Positions 48,216-59,545 of a DNA stretch of 64,000 nt are shown here, in pieces. Position 1 is the stretch's first letter, and every line of letters starts with the position of its first letter. The notes under the pieces are model-generated. The model did no database searches. It worked only from the letters and a program-made list of their open reading frames with translations, and was not told where the DNA came from. The DNA is from Vicugna pacos (lineage: Eukaryota; Chordata; Mammalia; Artiodactyla; Camelidae). The position numbers were made by a program, and so were the translations under genes. The DNA lies in the NCBI RefSeq assembly GCF_048564905.1, contig NC_133007.1:23310001-23374000 (forward strand), read 5' to 3'.

Positions 48216-50710
48216 TCATTCCAAAGGGAGACGAGAGCTTGCAGGTTGATAGAGTGTCCTGGGAAGAAAAGAGACGGAAGTCACTCGACATGGGGTGTAG
48301 GGGACACCTGAGGGGGAAGAGGGAGGGCTCTGGGGGGAGGAGCACTGAGGAAAGAGACAGAAAACAAAGATGGGCAGACAAGTGGGGAGTGGGGAAAAGA
48401 GCAGGAAGGATGGACACGGAGAACTCACTGGCGCCTCCGAACCCAAAAGGCAGGACCTGGCAGGAGCAGCAGGGGCACCGTCACTGTCAGGAAGATCCAG
48501 CCCACGGAGCTGCGGTGCACTGTGGATCCGGGTGCACACAGTGGTGTCATTTCACTGCATGTCCCTGCTCCTCCTTTGTTCATTCCAGTGTCTGGCTCCC
48601 TAGACTCCTTTCTCCCTATTTCTTCTCTCCTCCTCCCTCAGAGACGATTCCTTCTTTAAGCGCAACATCTTCCTATGTCTGTAGGGCTCTCATCGTCAAC
48701 CCACATATTACTTATTTTTATTTGTATTCGTCTTCAGTTTGGAATCCCTAGATTTCAAAATGTCATCTAACTCTCGTCCTCAGCTCAAGGACTACCTACC
48801 CGCATTCCCAGCCGGGCCCCAGTCCTTGCTCACCCCAGTAGAGGACGACGTACTGGTCCCCCAGACTGCTGTGTCTCACCCGGCAGCTCAGGCCAGAAGC
48901 CTCTCTGGCTTCCACTTCCAAGGACACCCGAAGATACCACGTCCCGTCGGCATTAGGCACGACGTCACTTCTCTGAGTGCCCTGTTGCTCCTGTTCACCC
49001 CGCATCCACGTCACCCAAATAGGCTTTGGGTAGAAGCCAGAGGCATGACAAACCAGCACCAGACGGCCAGGACCAGGACTGGGGCCAGGGGACAGCCAGG
49101 CCTCTGGTCTTACTGCCAAGGACAGGAGAGACATCAGATGAGGACTCTGAGGCAGACTCTAAGGTCACTTTAGACAGACACACCTTTCCCGCCTCTAGGA
49201 ACCTGCCACCCATTATCCCCTCTCCCCCTTGCCTCCTTCTTGTCCTAAATTGGAAGGGCATGGTGGGATAGGTGATTTTAGAACAGAAAGTTCTTCGAAG
49301 GCAGGTGTAGGACTGACCTTGTCGCTGGAGATGTGCCTTCCCTGCATCAAGAAGACCCAGGTGGAAACGTGGGCAGGTGTCGCTGAGCAGCATCTGTGTT
49401 ATTTCCAGGTTGTCTTGGTCCAAATTGAATAGACTGCTGACAAGTTTAGCCCTATCTCCACCCTTTGGAGAGGGCAACCATGAATTGTTCTGGAAGTTCA
49501 GGAACTCTGATCCTTGATAAGCAATATGCACAAAGCCTACAGAGGCTTCCCCTGAGTGCAGCTCACAGCCTCCTGCTACCTGTATATCAAAAGGATCTGG
49601 GGAAGAGGGGCTGTAAATTAGAGGAAAGGAGTGAAAAGATAAAATAAAATTTTAACATCAAAAAATGAAAGAAGCAGAAGGGAGGAGTTTAGAAAATTTG
49701 AACAAAAAGCAAAAATGTGTTTGATCAGAGGTTCAGAAAAGGAGAACTGGTGGTAATTAGGGATGCAGAAGGAGATGAATGACAAAAAGGACGGCGCAAA
49801 GTGTTTGAAGAAGACAATGTAAACGGTGTGAGTGAGAGGATAAGGAAGGACTCAGTGTGAGAGAGATGGGATTACAATAACCTTGGCTGTTTGGAATGCT
49901 CTAGGTTACACTGAATGTATAGACAGAGATTGTCGAAGAGATTACATGGGGGAGGAAACCACACCTTAAGGCATCGGTCATAGAGTGAGGAAGCTGAGAG
50001 CATGTGCTTGGAGACCAGGGAGAGGGGCGGTCACAGGTGAGCACTCAGGGAAGGTGATAGAGCACAAGCCTGCGGTCAATGAGGGAGGTACGCTCGGGAG
50101 AGAGAAGGTTCAGAAATGAGTGCAGGCTGTTTCTCAGAGGAATAAGAAACTCATTGACACACACACACACACCCCATATCCCCAATCCTCACTGAAGAAC
50201 CTGAACTTACATTTAAGCTGCCATTGAACGATGCGGTTGTGAAATGTCAGAGCACAGTTAATGAAGAATGTACGAAACAGCGTTTCCACCTCTGTCAACT
50301 CCTCGTTGCTGAAGTTGCCCCTGGACCAAGGCCACAGGTAAATGATAGTGCCAGAGCTGCTATTCCAGCCCTGAGTCTGCAACTCACCCAACCAACCCGA
50401 GCCCACATTTTGTTCCCAGGAACGGTTGTAAAAGGATAAGATCCCCATTACGTGGAAGGAGACTGGCTCCTGGAAGCCTGTGGGAAAAGAACAGAGAGAT
50501 GAGAAAGGGCACTGAGAAGGAGAAAATGGAGAAGGAAAGGTGCCACAGAGGGGAAACTTCGTATCTAAAGAAGAGCGAAACCATAGAAATTTGCCTGCCT
50601 CAGGGTCCCATCTGGTGTATACAACCTTCAAAAGCGCACAGGGACCTCGAGTCAGGGATGCTGGAGTGAAACTTACCTGATCCCATCAACCTCCAGGTTG
50701 GGGAAACCAC

Positions 50711-50747
<37 letters not shown>

Positions 50748-50846
50748 CTTCTTGCACCCAACTGGGCAGCTGCCAGAGCTCTTACCGTCCTCGCTGTCAG
50801 CACCTGGGAGGAGAGCCAGCAGCAATGGAAGCGGCAGAAACAGCAT
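48216..50846 (-). CDS. CD1A: CD1A-like gene, copy D, six exons, intact
   Basis: Minus-strand coding exons: 50786-50846, 50211-50477, 49318-49596, 48834-49112, 48429-48519 and 48216-48258. All junctions are GT-AG with matching phases, giving 339 codons plus stop. Leader [20 protein letters not shown]. Alpha-1 equals copies A and C. Alpha-2 is distinct: [29 protein letters not shown] (sequon NNS) and [12 protein letters not shown]. Alpha-3 has GDQYVVLYW where the others have GDQDV. The membrane exon starts with Val instead of Gly, has [10 protein letters not shown] (an extra Pro) and ends RRRQ. The predicted tail [13 protein letters not shown] carries Tyr in place of Cys, but YQPA lacks the bulky hydrophobic residue of a YXX-hydrophobic sorting signal. 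It is the only copy without the LINE-1 upstream. The 3' half is the most diverged of the four. Confidence 0.88.
50713..50745 (+). repeat. (CA)n microsatellite, CD1A copy D intron 1
   Basis: About 33 bp of CA units, similar in length to copy C. Confidence 0.95.
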
Positions 50847-51165
50847 TTCATTTGCAGATGTTTTTTCTTTTGCTCAGAAAAATTGGTCTTTGGTTTCTGT
50901 TCTGAACAAACCTACCCCACAATACCTCTGTTCTGACTTCCTTCTGCTACCAACAGACCAACCTTCCCTTTAGTCAACGTCTGAAAAAAAAAAAAAAAAG
51001 AAAGAAAGCCTGCTCCTTCCCTAAACCCTGCACCACCTACTCAGATGCTCATTTCCACTCCTGTCCTGAATCTCCTTTCTGGCTTTAAGCTTCTCTTATT
51101 GTCGCCAGCTTCCATCCTGTTCACCGTCCCCTAATTTAGCTGCTATGGACCAAGTCTTAGGTGGT

Positions 51166-53390
51166 ATTGAAAAGTCAGTGTGCTTTTAAGGCCTCTTTTC
51201 TCATTCATACAATACAGGCATGAAACTAAATGTTTTCCCAGTGGCCTGGCTAAGGTTCGCAAGCCCCTGCCCCTTTCTGTCCTTCTGTCTTCCTCTCTGC
51301 CTTTTTGATTATTTCCTCAGATATTCTCTTCCCTTTCCTCACCCCCTCCTCCTCTCATTCACATCTCTTACTCTCTTTTGTTTGCTTTATTAGCTTTTTC
51401 AGAATCCCTTATGATCGCCCTGAGAAACAGTATAATCCATCACATATTCTCCGTTAATTTTAGGGAGGGACCAGTAGCCATCACAGAGACCACAGGAACA
51501 TTGGCACATACACAGGAAAACGCCCTCTCTTTGACTTGCATTGACAGATACTCACTCACCAAACAGCCACTTAGCCTGGACTCGAGCATCTTGTTACACT
51601 TGTGAACGTACAGTGGTTGACAACGCAATCACTTTATTCAAGGAGATTTTAGTCTACTTGGGAATAAAAACACATAAAACAAGACATATAAACCTTAGTG
51701 TGCTGAGACTTATTATAATATTAGACTCTAGACAAAAAATAAATAAATAAAAGCTTGCTTGAAGCAATATTTTCTAAAGAGCTGACCCTTAACTGTTTTG
51801 TTTGCCCACTCAGGATCTTGACTTCAGATGTTGCCTTGGGGTGTTAGATCTATATCCTGTTAACAACGAAAAAAATCAACTGAGAAAACTTGGTGATCTA
51901 ATTGGCCTTATTCCGGGATTCATGAATTGGGCAACTTCCTATCCATCACACAGAGAAACAGTACAAAATGGAACATTTTTATGGGACAAAGGAAGTGGAA
52001 AAGAAAAGAAAGGGTCATTTTTTGGCCAGGACATCTTTTGAGGGGGAAGGGAGTGGCAAGGACTTTATCATGCAGATTGCTTCTTCTTCCCCCGGGACAG
52101 GAGAGGGCCTCCCTGACAGATGACCTCCTTGGTGCTGACCAGAACATCCAAGCTGGTTGATTACGTTTACATTTCTGGGGAAGGTTGAAACTGCGGTTAA
52201 GTCACGTATTGAATCTAGGTTTGATTTCCTGGGCTTTAGCTCAAGTGATGCCATTTTGAGCCTGTGGCTTTCTCATTATTAACAGCCCCTGTTTTACTGG
52301 ACCCCCAACCCCTAACAGAGTACCTGGCAAGTGATACGTGCTCCATGAATATTTTTGAGTAATTGCATAATTCAGTAAAGGCATCCAATATTTTTTAAAA
52401 TTAGGACGATCTCCAACATAAAAACATTTTAAAGCCATCAGAAAGCATTATTTGTAACCTACTTGATAAAATGAGAAACTTATACACTTTTACTCAGGAT
52501 AAAGTATATGCTAGTAAGCATGAAGTTAACCCAAAGGGTCCTGCTGTAAATCTCCTATTACTGATGTGAAAAATGAATAAACAAAAATCTCATTTAAGTT
52601 GAGTTGAGAAACCTGAAGGGAGAGCTCTCTAGCTTTCATGTGGCTCCCCGTGGTTGCAGACCCCAAACTGCAACTCTGCTGATTCTGAATAAACCTGTCT
52701 TTGCTGGAGAAATATTTGTCAGTCCATTTGTTTTGGGTCAATGTCTATAATGAAAAAACACTGATAATTGTAGGAAGTGAAGTTAATAGAGTATTTGGAA
52801 ACCATTTATCCAAGATTCTCTTCTTACTGGTCTTGCTTGAATGTTCTATGTTTGCCTTACCCCAAGCTGGTCTCTCCTGGACATGCTGGCCTTCCTCTTT
52901 CATGGTGTTTATAACTGTTTAAAGGCTCTTAAATAATCGTTTGTGCTTTTTATCACCTGGATAAGTGTACTTTGGCTATTTATTTTGTTATTTCTTGGTT
53001 TATAAGTAAAAGGAAATTATCTCATGCTAACTCAAGGAAGAAAACATTTTGGAAAGTTAACATTAGAACATAGAAATCTACAAAGAGCTTCACTTGAATA
53101 CTTGCAAATTTTACAAGCTGGGTTACCAAAATCACAAATTTCCTCGAACCCATCACAACAACTGAAGTATCAGGGAAGCCAAATAACCCAAAATCTAGGG
53201 AAAGACAGACTCCTCCAAGGAAACGGGGGGTATAAACCCTTGCTTACTTGGGACAGATGCTCAATGTTATATAGGCCAGTAAGAATAATTCAGCTAAAAC
53301 TGTTAACAAATTACTAAAGGAAACATGAGTATATAGAACCCCTGAGAGTCATAGACACGAGAAACTCACTTGTATCTCTAGGTTTTTTTC
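51166..53390. other. Single-copy flank right of the CD1A array
   Basis: No CD1 exon is seen. The stretch 51,800-52,290 has the feel of an old interspersed, possibly LTR-derived repeat ('GGTTGATTACGTTTACAT', 'AGTGATGCCATTTTGAGCC'), as does 52,630-52,740, which includes AATAAACC. I cannot assign a family. The remainder is unclassified. Confidence 0.35.
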
Positions 53391-53967
53391 CCATGGACCT
53401 CACCAGGGGCTCCTGTACAAGACAGAGAAATTCTCACGGCACAAGCAGGAGGTTTGAAAGCAGCTACTGCATGAGACAGGCAGGAGGCACCTACCAGATC
53501 TTTCTCCCCATCTCCTACATGGGGAAGACTTAACCTGGAGAGGGACAGGGTGGGGAGGGGTGCAAGGGTTAAAAGCTCTATTTATTGCCTTCAGGACACA
53601 GGTGAAGACACACAGCAGCTGGAGGAAGAAGAAAGGTGGGGAAGGGACCCTAAAACAGCGTCTCCTCAACTATTAGAGGCTGCACCTCAACTATTAAGGA
53701 ACACTTAGATGGTCCAAATACCAAAACTCAAAGCCAATGCATCCGCCTAAGAACGAGACTGACCCAGAATACAGATAATGCCCCTACTCCTTCTCCCGAG
53801 CAGGTAGCAGGCAATGGAGGAAGTGACCAAAAATTATTAAACACATACACAAAAAAAACAAAGGGAGAGGAGCCACCAGGTGCCTAAGAGGGTCAACACT
53901 TGCCCTATGAGTCCCTTTGCCCAAGAGAGTGACATTAGCAAATTAAAACAAATAAACATCTCTAAGA
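53390..53967. other. Possible old LINE-1 5' fragment
   Basis: The sequence ('CACCAGGGGCTCCTGT', 'GACTTAACCTGGAGAGGGAC', 'CGCCTAAGAACGAGACTGACC') reminds me of an old LINE-1 5' region, but I cannot confirm it. The minus-strand open frame at 53,400-53,669 is probably chance. Confidence 0.3.
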
Positions 53968-54030
53968 CATTGTGCTGTACACCAAAAATTGACACATTGT
54001 AACTGACTATACTTCAATTAAAAAAAAAAC
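53968..54030 (+). mobile_element. Short LINE-1 3' tail with poly(A)
   Basis: 'GTGCTGTACACCAAAAATTG' followed by 'CTGACTATACTTCAATT' and an A-run is the 3' tail of LINE-1 in this mammalian group. The same tail ends the larger element near 61,600. Confidence 0.7.
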
Positions 54031-54059
54031 AAATAAACCAGAAAATTCCACCAGATGGA

Positions 54060-54140
54060 TTGAGAAGAGAGAGGGAGAGAGAGAAAGAGAGAGAGGCTAA
54101 ACTCAAAAAAGAAAAAGAAAAAAAAAAGAAAGGTTTCTAT
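54060..54140 (+). repeat. GA-rich/A-rich low-complexity tract
   Basis: Runs of GAGAGA and GAAAGA followed by AAAGAAAA. Confidence 0.85.
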
Positions 54141-54399
54141 TTTAGGTTTGTATTTTAGAATCATTAAAAGCACTTTTTCTTCCTTCGTAAGTATGAGGCC
54201 CAACATTTATATTTTGCACTGGGTCCCCTAAAATTATGTAATCACCAGGGCTTATGCCCTTCAGTGTGGACTGGGAAAAGCGAGGAGGAGGCAGCTTGAG
54301 TTTGAGTAGTGGAGAGAGGAGAGAGTTAAATGAGGAATGTAGGTCTGGGACCAATGGGTTGGGAGCTGGTCAGAGACACCAAGGGACATAACAGACGGA

Positions 54400-54500
54400 G
54401 GAGGGAGCAGAGGGGAGGCAAAGAGGAGGAGGAGGAGGAGGGGGAGAGGAAGAGGAAGAGGAGGGAGGCAGAGGCGGGAGGGGAGGAGGAAGAGATTGGA
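54400..54500 (+). repeat. GGA-rich purine tract
   Basis: Almost pure GGA/GAGGA repeat. It accounts for the long proline/serine/leucine-rich open frames on the minus strand at 54,261-54,842. Confidence 0.85.
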
Positions 54501-56560
54501 AAGAGAAGTAGAGCAGAGCCACAAGCCTCGTGAGCACAGCGCCTGTGGGCAGAATTGCTCCCCATCGGGAAGGAGGAAGCAGCTGATACTCGGGTTGTGG
54601 TCCCACTGCGGACCTGCAGCTTTCCCAGCCAGCTCCACTCCTGACTGTGCACTCAGCTGTGGTGGATGAGGGTCAGAGGAGAAAGGAGAGGGGCTTCCCA
54701 GGAGCTGGCTGAGGGACACTGAGAACTCGGGGCACTGAGAAAGGGCAGAACTGGAGGCTAACACTGAGAGATAAAATGGGGGCGGGGGGATGGGGGAGAA
54801 AATTAAGGAATTGAGAGAGACGGAGATGGCTACACAGGTCACTGCTGATGTGTGCTCCCTGGACCAGAAAACCCCAGAGAAGAAGACTGGGATGGGTGGG
54901 ACACACCCTGATTAGAACTCAGGCAGGCAGGCCATCTCAGCTATTCCCTGGAGTCCAGCTTTCCTCCCTGTGTCGCCAGACCTCCCTGGGGTTCTTCTTC
55001 TCCATTCACTGGTGCTCAGGCCACCAGCATGCTCTTGTTCTCTCTCACAGCTCTTACTTGATGCTCCTCCAAACACCCTCACAGCTCTTGAATTCCGCCC
55101 TCCCCTGGAAAGCCCTTCTCAGGACCCAGATGTGAGCTCCCCTCCCCACAGGGTCTCACACACTCACCAGACATCCTCCTTCCCCACCCACAGAAACCTC
55201 ATCTCCCCTGCTGGAGAAATCCACTCTCTTCTACCGTCTGCCTTGTACGGACCTCATTTTCCCTACCACTCTGTGTCGAGCGTGTCTCTCACCTTTCAGG
55301 CCTCCAGCAGCAATTCCTGCATCTAGTTTGTGTGCTTCTCTCACTCCCAGCAAATCTTTTCCTCTAAAAAGAGCTCCTGACTGAGAGTTAAGATGAACCC
55401 CCAGATGGATACAATGAATTGGAGAAATCACATCAGCATTCTGGCTTCAGTTTCCTTATCTGGAAAACGGCTGGGTTGAAGAACTGAATATTTTCCAATA
55501 TGACTTTTGGCTCCAGCATTCTTGTGTCTCACTGTCCTGCGGCTCCTTCCCCCCATGTGCTCTCCTCTTTCCCCACCCTGCTTCTCCCTCCTTCTTTCTC
55601 ACTCCTCCATGTCTTCCCAGTCATCTCCACTTAGCCTCTATCTCAGCCCCCGGGACCTCCCCTCCATCTTCTCATGGTCCCTACCCACTCTATCTAATCT
55701 CAGTCCTTCCTTTCTGACTCACTTGCAAACCTAAAGCATGGTCTTCTCATGAAATGCTTGAATTTCCGTGTGTAAATATATAAAACACAGTTATGGATGC
55801 TATTTCTGGCTAGATGGCACACTGCATAACTTGAAAAGACATGTAATACAAAGACCCAAAAATGCAAGATTTAAGATGCCTTTCAACTCTTTTTTGAATA
55901 CAGAGCTGCACTCATGATGAAATAAGGGAAACCCCCTAGGGTACCAAAGAAAGCCGAAACAGGAAGCCAGAGAGGCAGACAGAAACCAACACTTGGGCAC
56001 ACACAACGTTGTGTGGGTTTCCTAGGGGTCTGGTTATTGTGGTCACTTAGATCAAGAGATAAGGCCTCGAGACCAGGCAAACAAAGGGAAATTTGCAGCC
56101 AAGGTTTTTGTTATACTCTCATCTCAGTGACAAAATGGACTCGAAAAAAATCCACCTAATTGTACAGGGAAAGAAGCACGCTTGTCTGTGTATTCACTGA
56201 ATATTGGCTTGTTTGTTTGTTTGTTTCTCATTCTAAGAATTACTCACAATTAATCACAAGTCTGAGATTGGAGCGCAAAAATATTCTACTTGTGTGATCC
56301 TGGAATACACAATCCAATAAGTTAAAGTAAAAGGTGATTCCAAGCTTGTGATATCTCTGTGATACTTGGTGAAGTTTAAAGCAAAGAGAACCACCTCCAA
56401 CTCAAGCTGCAAAGGATTCCACACATAAAGTCTTTCCTAATATGAGGCCACAATCCAAAATTAGAGAACACAGAAATGATTCATCGTGAATGGAAGGAGG
56501 CAAGCAAACAAACGATAGCTTAGCTCTCTCAAGAAATCACTCATAGAGGAAACGATATCT
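54500..56560. other. Intergenic DNA, nothing recognised
   Basis: A more GC-rich stretch (54,500-55,730) followed by AT-rich DNA. I looked for CD1 exon motifs (SGFYP, GSGWL, LLDAGKA) on both strands and saw none. Confidence 0.4.
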
Positions 56561-57030
56561 TAAAAGCTTAGAGATACAAAAAGAAGTAACACCAGAAGAG
56601 AAAGAGACATTACCAAAACTACCAGGCAGATGAAGCCTCTAGAAATAAATATTCTACATACTGTAATTAAAAACTCAATGCATGGATTAAGCAACCAAAA
56701 GAGATAGCAATTTTTAAATATATCTAAACTGGGAGATCTGAAGAATTTCCGATAGTGCAATACAGAGCTACAGAGCTGTTGGATATGGAAAAAAGAAGTT
56801 AAGAGATATGACAGCTAAAATGAAATCCAAAAGAAGCCTAATAAGAATTTCATTAGAAGACAAAACACATAATGAGAAGAGGAAGCATTTGAAGAAGTAA
56901 GTAATGGCTGAGAATTTTCCAGAATTAATGAAAGCCATTAATCTTTAGGTTCAGGAAAGACAAAAGCTCCAAAGAAAATTAATGAATTTGAGAAATAATC
57001 GACATTCTTCACAGCAAAGAAAGCAGCTCA
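56560..57030 (+). mobile_element. Old LINE-1 ORF1-region fragment
   Basis: 'TTTGAAGAAGTAAGTAATGG' followed by 'CTGAGAATTTTCCAGAATTA' and 'GCAGCTCAAAGACGCAAG' follow the ORF1 region of old LINE-1/HAL1 elements. Heavily decayed. Confidence 0.55.
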
Positions 57031-57839
57031 AAGACGCAAGTAACTTAGAATATAAATCAATTCTCTTAGATTTCAGTTCTCTCTTAATCATTCAATCAGT
57101 ATTGAATAAATACCAAGGGGCATGCTAAATACTGAGATGAGAAAGAGCAGAAGGTAAAAGCTCACACTCTAGAGAAAGAAACTTGTAAATCAACTGTAAA
57201 TGTAGAGTATGATAATTCTCTTGGGAGAGAAACTACAGGGGCTCTGTGCCTCCTTAAATCTATTTTACCTGTATTCGTGCTGCTCACATGGCCCTGCTCA
57301 ATTGGAGCTCCAAAATGTAGGCTGCAGTTCATGCAGGACTGAGGCAGAGAGACTGTGTACATCCAGGAGAAGACCTCAAGCAGTTTTTAATTTGGAAATT
57401 TGTAAAGATATCAAGAAGGTTTGAAATGGAACCTACGTGATGAGCCCCACACGGAACACGTTGTGTGTTAGATATCAGCTTCTAGCTCCTCTGTGAGATG
57501 CTGATGAGACTCTTGGGCAATCAGAGAACGTTTTCTTGGCCGTACTGCTTCATGGTTCTCACCTGTTTCAGGAATCACTAGACAATAAGGATAATAGTTT
57601 ACACATCAGTTAGGTGCCTCTTCTTTTACCAATTGCATTTAATACCCTTTTAATCTCAGTTTATTTTGTGAGGACCCTTATAATCAGATAAAAAGTAGGC
57701 AAAGACATTCTTTGCTCTATGTTTACTCAAAGTCCTCCTTAAAAGCATCCCTTACAAAAACCACTTTACGAGGACTTTGATTTTTCCCTAATATGTTCTG
57801 AAATGCTGCCTCAAAGTTTAATTACTATCCTGCACTGCT
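57031..57839. other. Intergenic DNA, nothing recognised
   Basis: No exon, RNA gene or nameable repeat. Confidence 0.4.
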
Positions 57840-58375
57840 TTTGCGCTTGTTTACTTTGCCATGTAAAAATTGGCACATTTGCCTTCTGCCTCTACAAGGA
57901 TTGAAGGGCTGAATCACGCTGGCACTTGCCGTCTACCTCCGCTTGGATTAAATCATGAGCCACAGCAGCCGCTGACCTCCATCACTCCCTGCAAGGCGCT
58001 CAGGGTGGAGATCAGGAACGAGGTGCTCTGTGCTCTGGGGAAACTGGCAAAACAGGCCCTCCGATAGTTAGATATTTTCATGGGAAGATTTTATGAGCCC
58101 TAATTCTTGCATCTCTTCATATCTAAAAAAGCACTAAAATCATTCATAGTGACATCTGCTCCTCGTGACTAGCACCAAGCCTCTGCATCAGTGTGTGCTT
58201 GACCGCACGCACCTCCTTCACTAAAATCGCATATAATACTGAGTTCCCACCTGCCTCTGGGAGCACTTCCTCAGAGCTATCTGAGGTGCTGTCTCCCGGC
58301 TCTAGTCTTCATTCTGTCCCAAGTAAAACTTAACTCACAACTCTCACGTTGTGTGATTTTATTTCAGTCGACATC
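57840..58375 (+). mobile_element. Solo LTR-like retroviral fossil
   Basis: The 3' part has the layout of a retroviral LTR: 'GAGGTGCTGTCTCCCGGCTC', then 'AGTAAAACTTAACTCACAAC' and 'TCACGTTGTGTGATTTTATT'. No internal viral genes flank it. Family not assigned, start approximate. It looks old and broken. Confidence 0.45.
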
Positions 58376-58421
58376 TTGCTTATTGATGAATCTTTCAGAA
58401 GAAAACTTTGCCAACACCAGA

Positions 58422-58686
58422 TGTATTAGTTTGCTAGTGTTGCTGTAACAAGTACCACAGATGGAGAGACTCAAGCGACAAAAATTTACACAGTTCTAGG
58501 GGCCACAAGTCCAAGATCCTTATAAGGATATCGTTCAGATTAGATTTAGGAGCCAGTCTAACAGCTTCATTTTAATTTAATTACCTTTTTAAAGGCCCTA
58601 TCTCTAAATTCAGTTGCGTTCTGAGACACTGGGCATTAGGGCTTCAGCATATGAATTTTATGGAGACACAATTCATCCCATAACAC
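58422..58686 (-). mobile_element. MaLR-type (MLT1/MST-like) solo LTR fossil
   Basis: The plus strand starts 'TGTATTAGTTTGCTAGTGTT' and ends 'CACAATTCATCCCATAACA', the reversed 3' and 5' ends of an ERVL-MaLR LTR as I know them. It is shorter than a full LTR. An old solo copy. Confidence 0.7.
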
Positions 58687-59154
58687 TGGAAATATTCCCT
58701 TTTCAAACTCTTCTTCATTTTACCTCTTTTACTTTTCAAAGTCTTACTGACTTTCAAATGTGTCTTCTTAACAGAGGACTTATAAATATCTAGACTTCAG
58801 AGACTCTTGCTATGGCTTATCAAAGTAACCTTTAACTTCCCAAAAGTCTATAATTCTGTACTGTTTTCTTATTAATGATCATTGCCCCAGTGTATACATT
58901 TCAATAGACATCTCTGTTTTCTAAAATGTATAAATAATTCTGACCTTTCTTTATGAAGCCCAAAGATAAACATGTTTTTCCTCTTCTTTCACAGGATGCA
59001 CTTAAAGAAGAAGAAGAAAGTGGTAAGAGTCACTTTAGTGGGTATCAAGATTTATTACAAACCTACAATAATTCAGATTACTTTGGTACATCGATTAGGC
59101 ACAAAGATAGACTTACAGAAGAAAGGGTCAGAATAAGTAGTCCAGAAACAGATC

Positions 59155-59180
59155 CATCCATATACATATATATATATATG
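59155..59180 (+). repeat. (TA)n simple repeat
   Basis: Short run of TA/CATA units inside the old LINE-1. Confidence 0.8.
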
Positions 59181-59349
59181 GACACTTAAATTACAACATA
59201 ATTGGTACTGCATATCAGTGTTATTAATCGATTAATTAACATTGGAAAGATAAAAATTTACCCCTTTTTCACACCATGCACAAAAATCAAGTCCAGGTAG
59301 ATATAAATGTAACAAGTAAAATAGTTAAGCTTCTCAAAGATAAGACAGG

Positions 59350-59545
59350 ACAACGGTTTATAAACTGTGATCCCCAGATCAGCAGCATCAGCACCATCTG
59401 GAAGTTGTAAGAAATGCAAATTCTTGGGCTTCTTCTCTGACATAAATAATGAGAAAGTCTGGAGGTTTGTGTACCAACAGCAAGCGCTTTAAAAAGACTT
59501 CCAGATGATTCTGATGCCTGCTCAAGTTTGAGAATCAAGGAATAA
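59350..59545 (-). mobile_element. MER5A-type hAT DNA transposon, nested in LINE-1
   Basis: 'CAGCAGCATCAGCACCATCTGG' through 'CCAGATGATTCTGATGCCTG' to 'CTCAAGTTTGAGAATCA' follows the reversed MER5A consensus, a short non-autonomous hAT-Charlie element of about 189 bp. It has no coding capacity. Confidence 0.72.

Larger units (their letters stand above)
44937..51165. repeat. Tandem unit 4 of CD1A array (about 6.2 kb), right-hand end
   Basis: Last repeat. It starts after the unit 3 LINE-1, lacks the 2.97-kb segment like unit 1, and stops being similar at about 51,165, where the other units carry the LINE-1. The region 50,980-51,165 is homologous but clearly diverged from the others, then single-copy DNA follows. 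Confidence 0.88.

Noticed and set aside
54261-54842. 193-residue minus-strand open frame
   Set aside because: Covers a GGA-rich purine tract and gives a low-complexity Ser/Pro/Leu protein; no domain or splice context.
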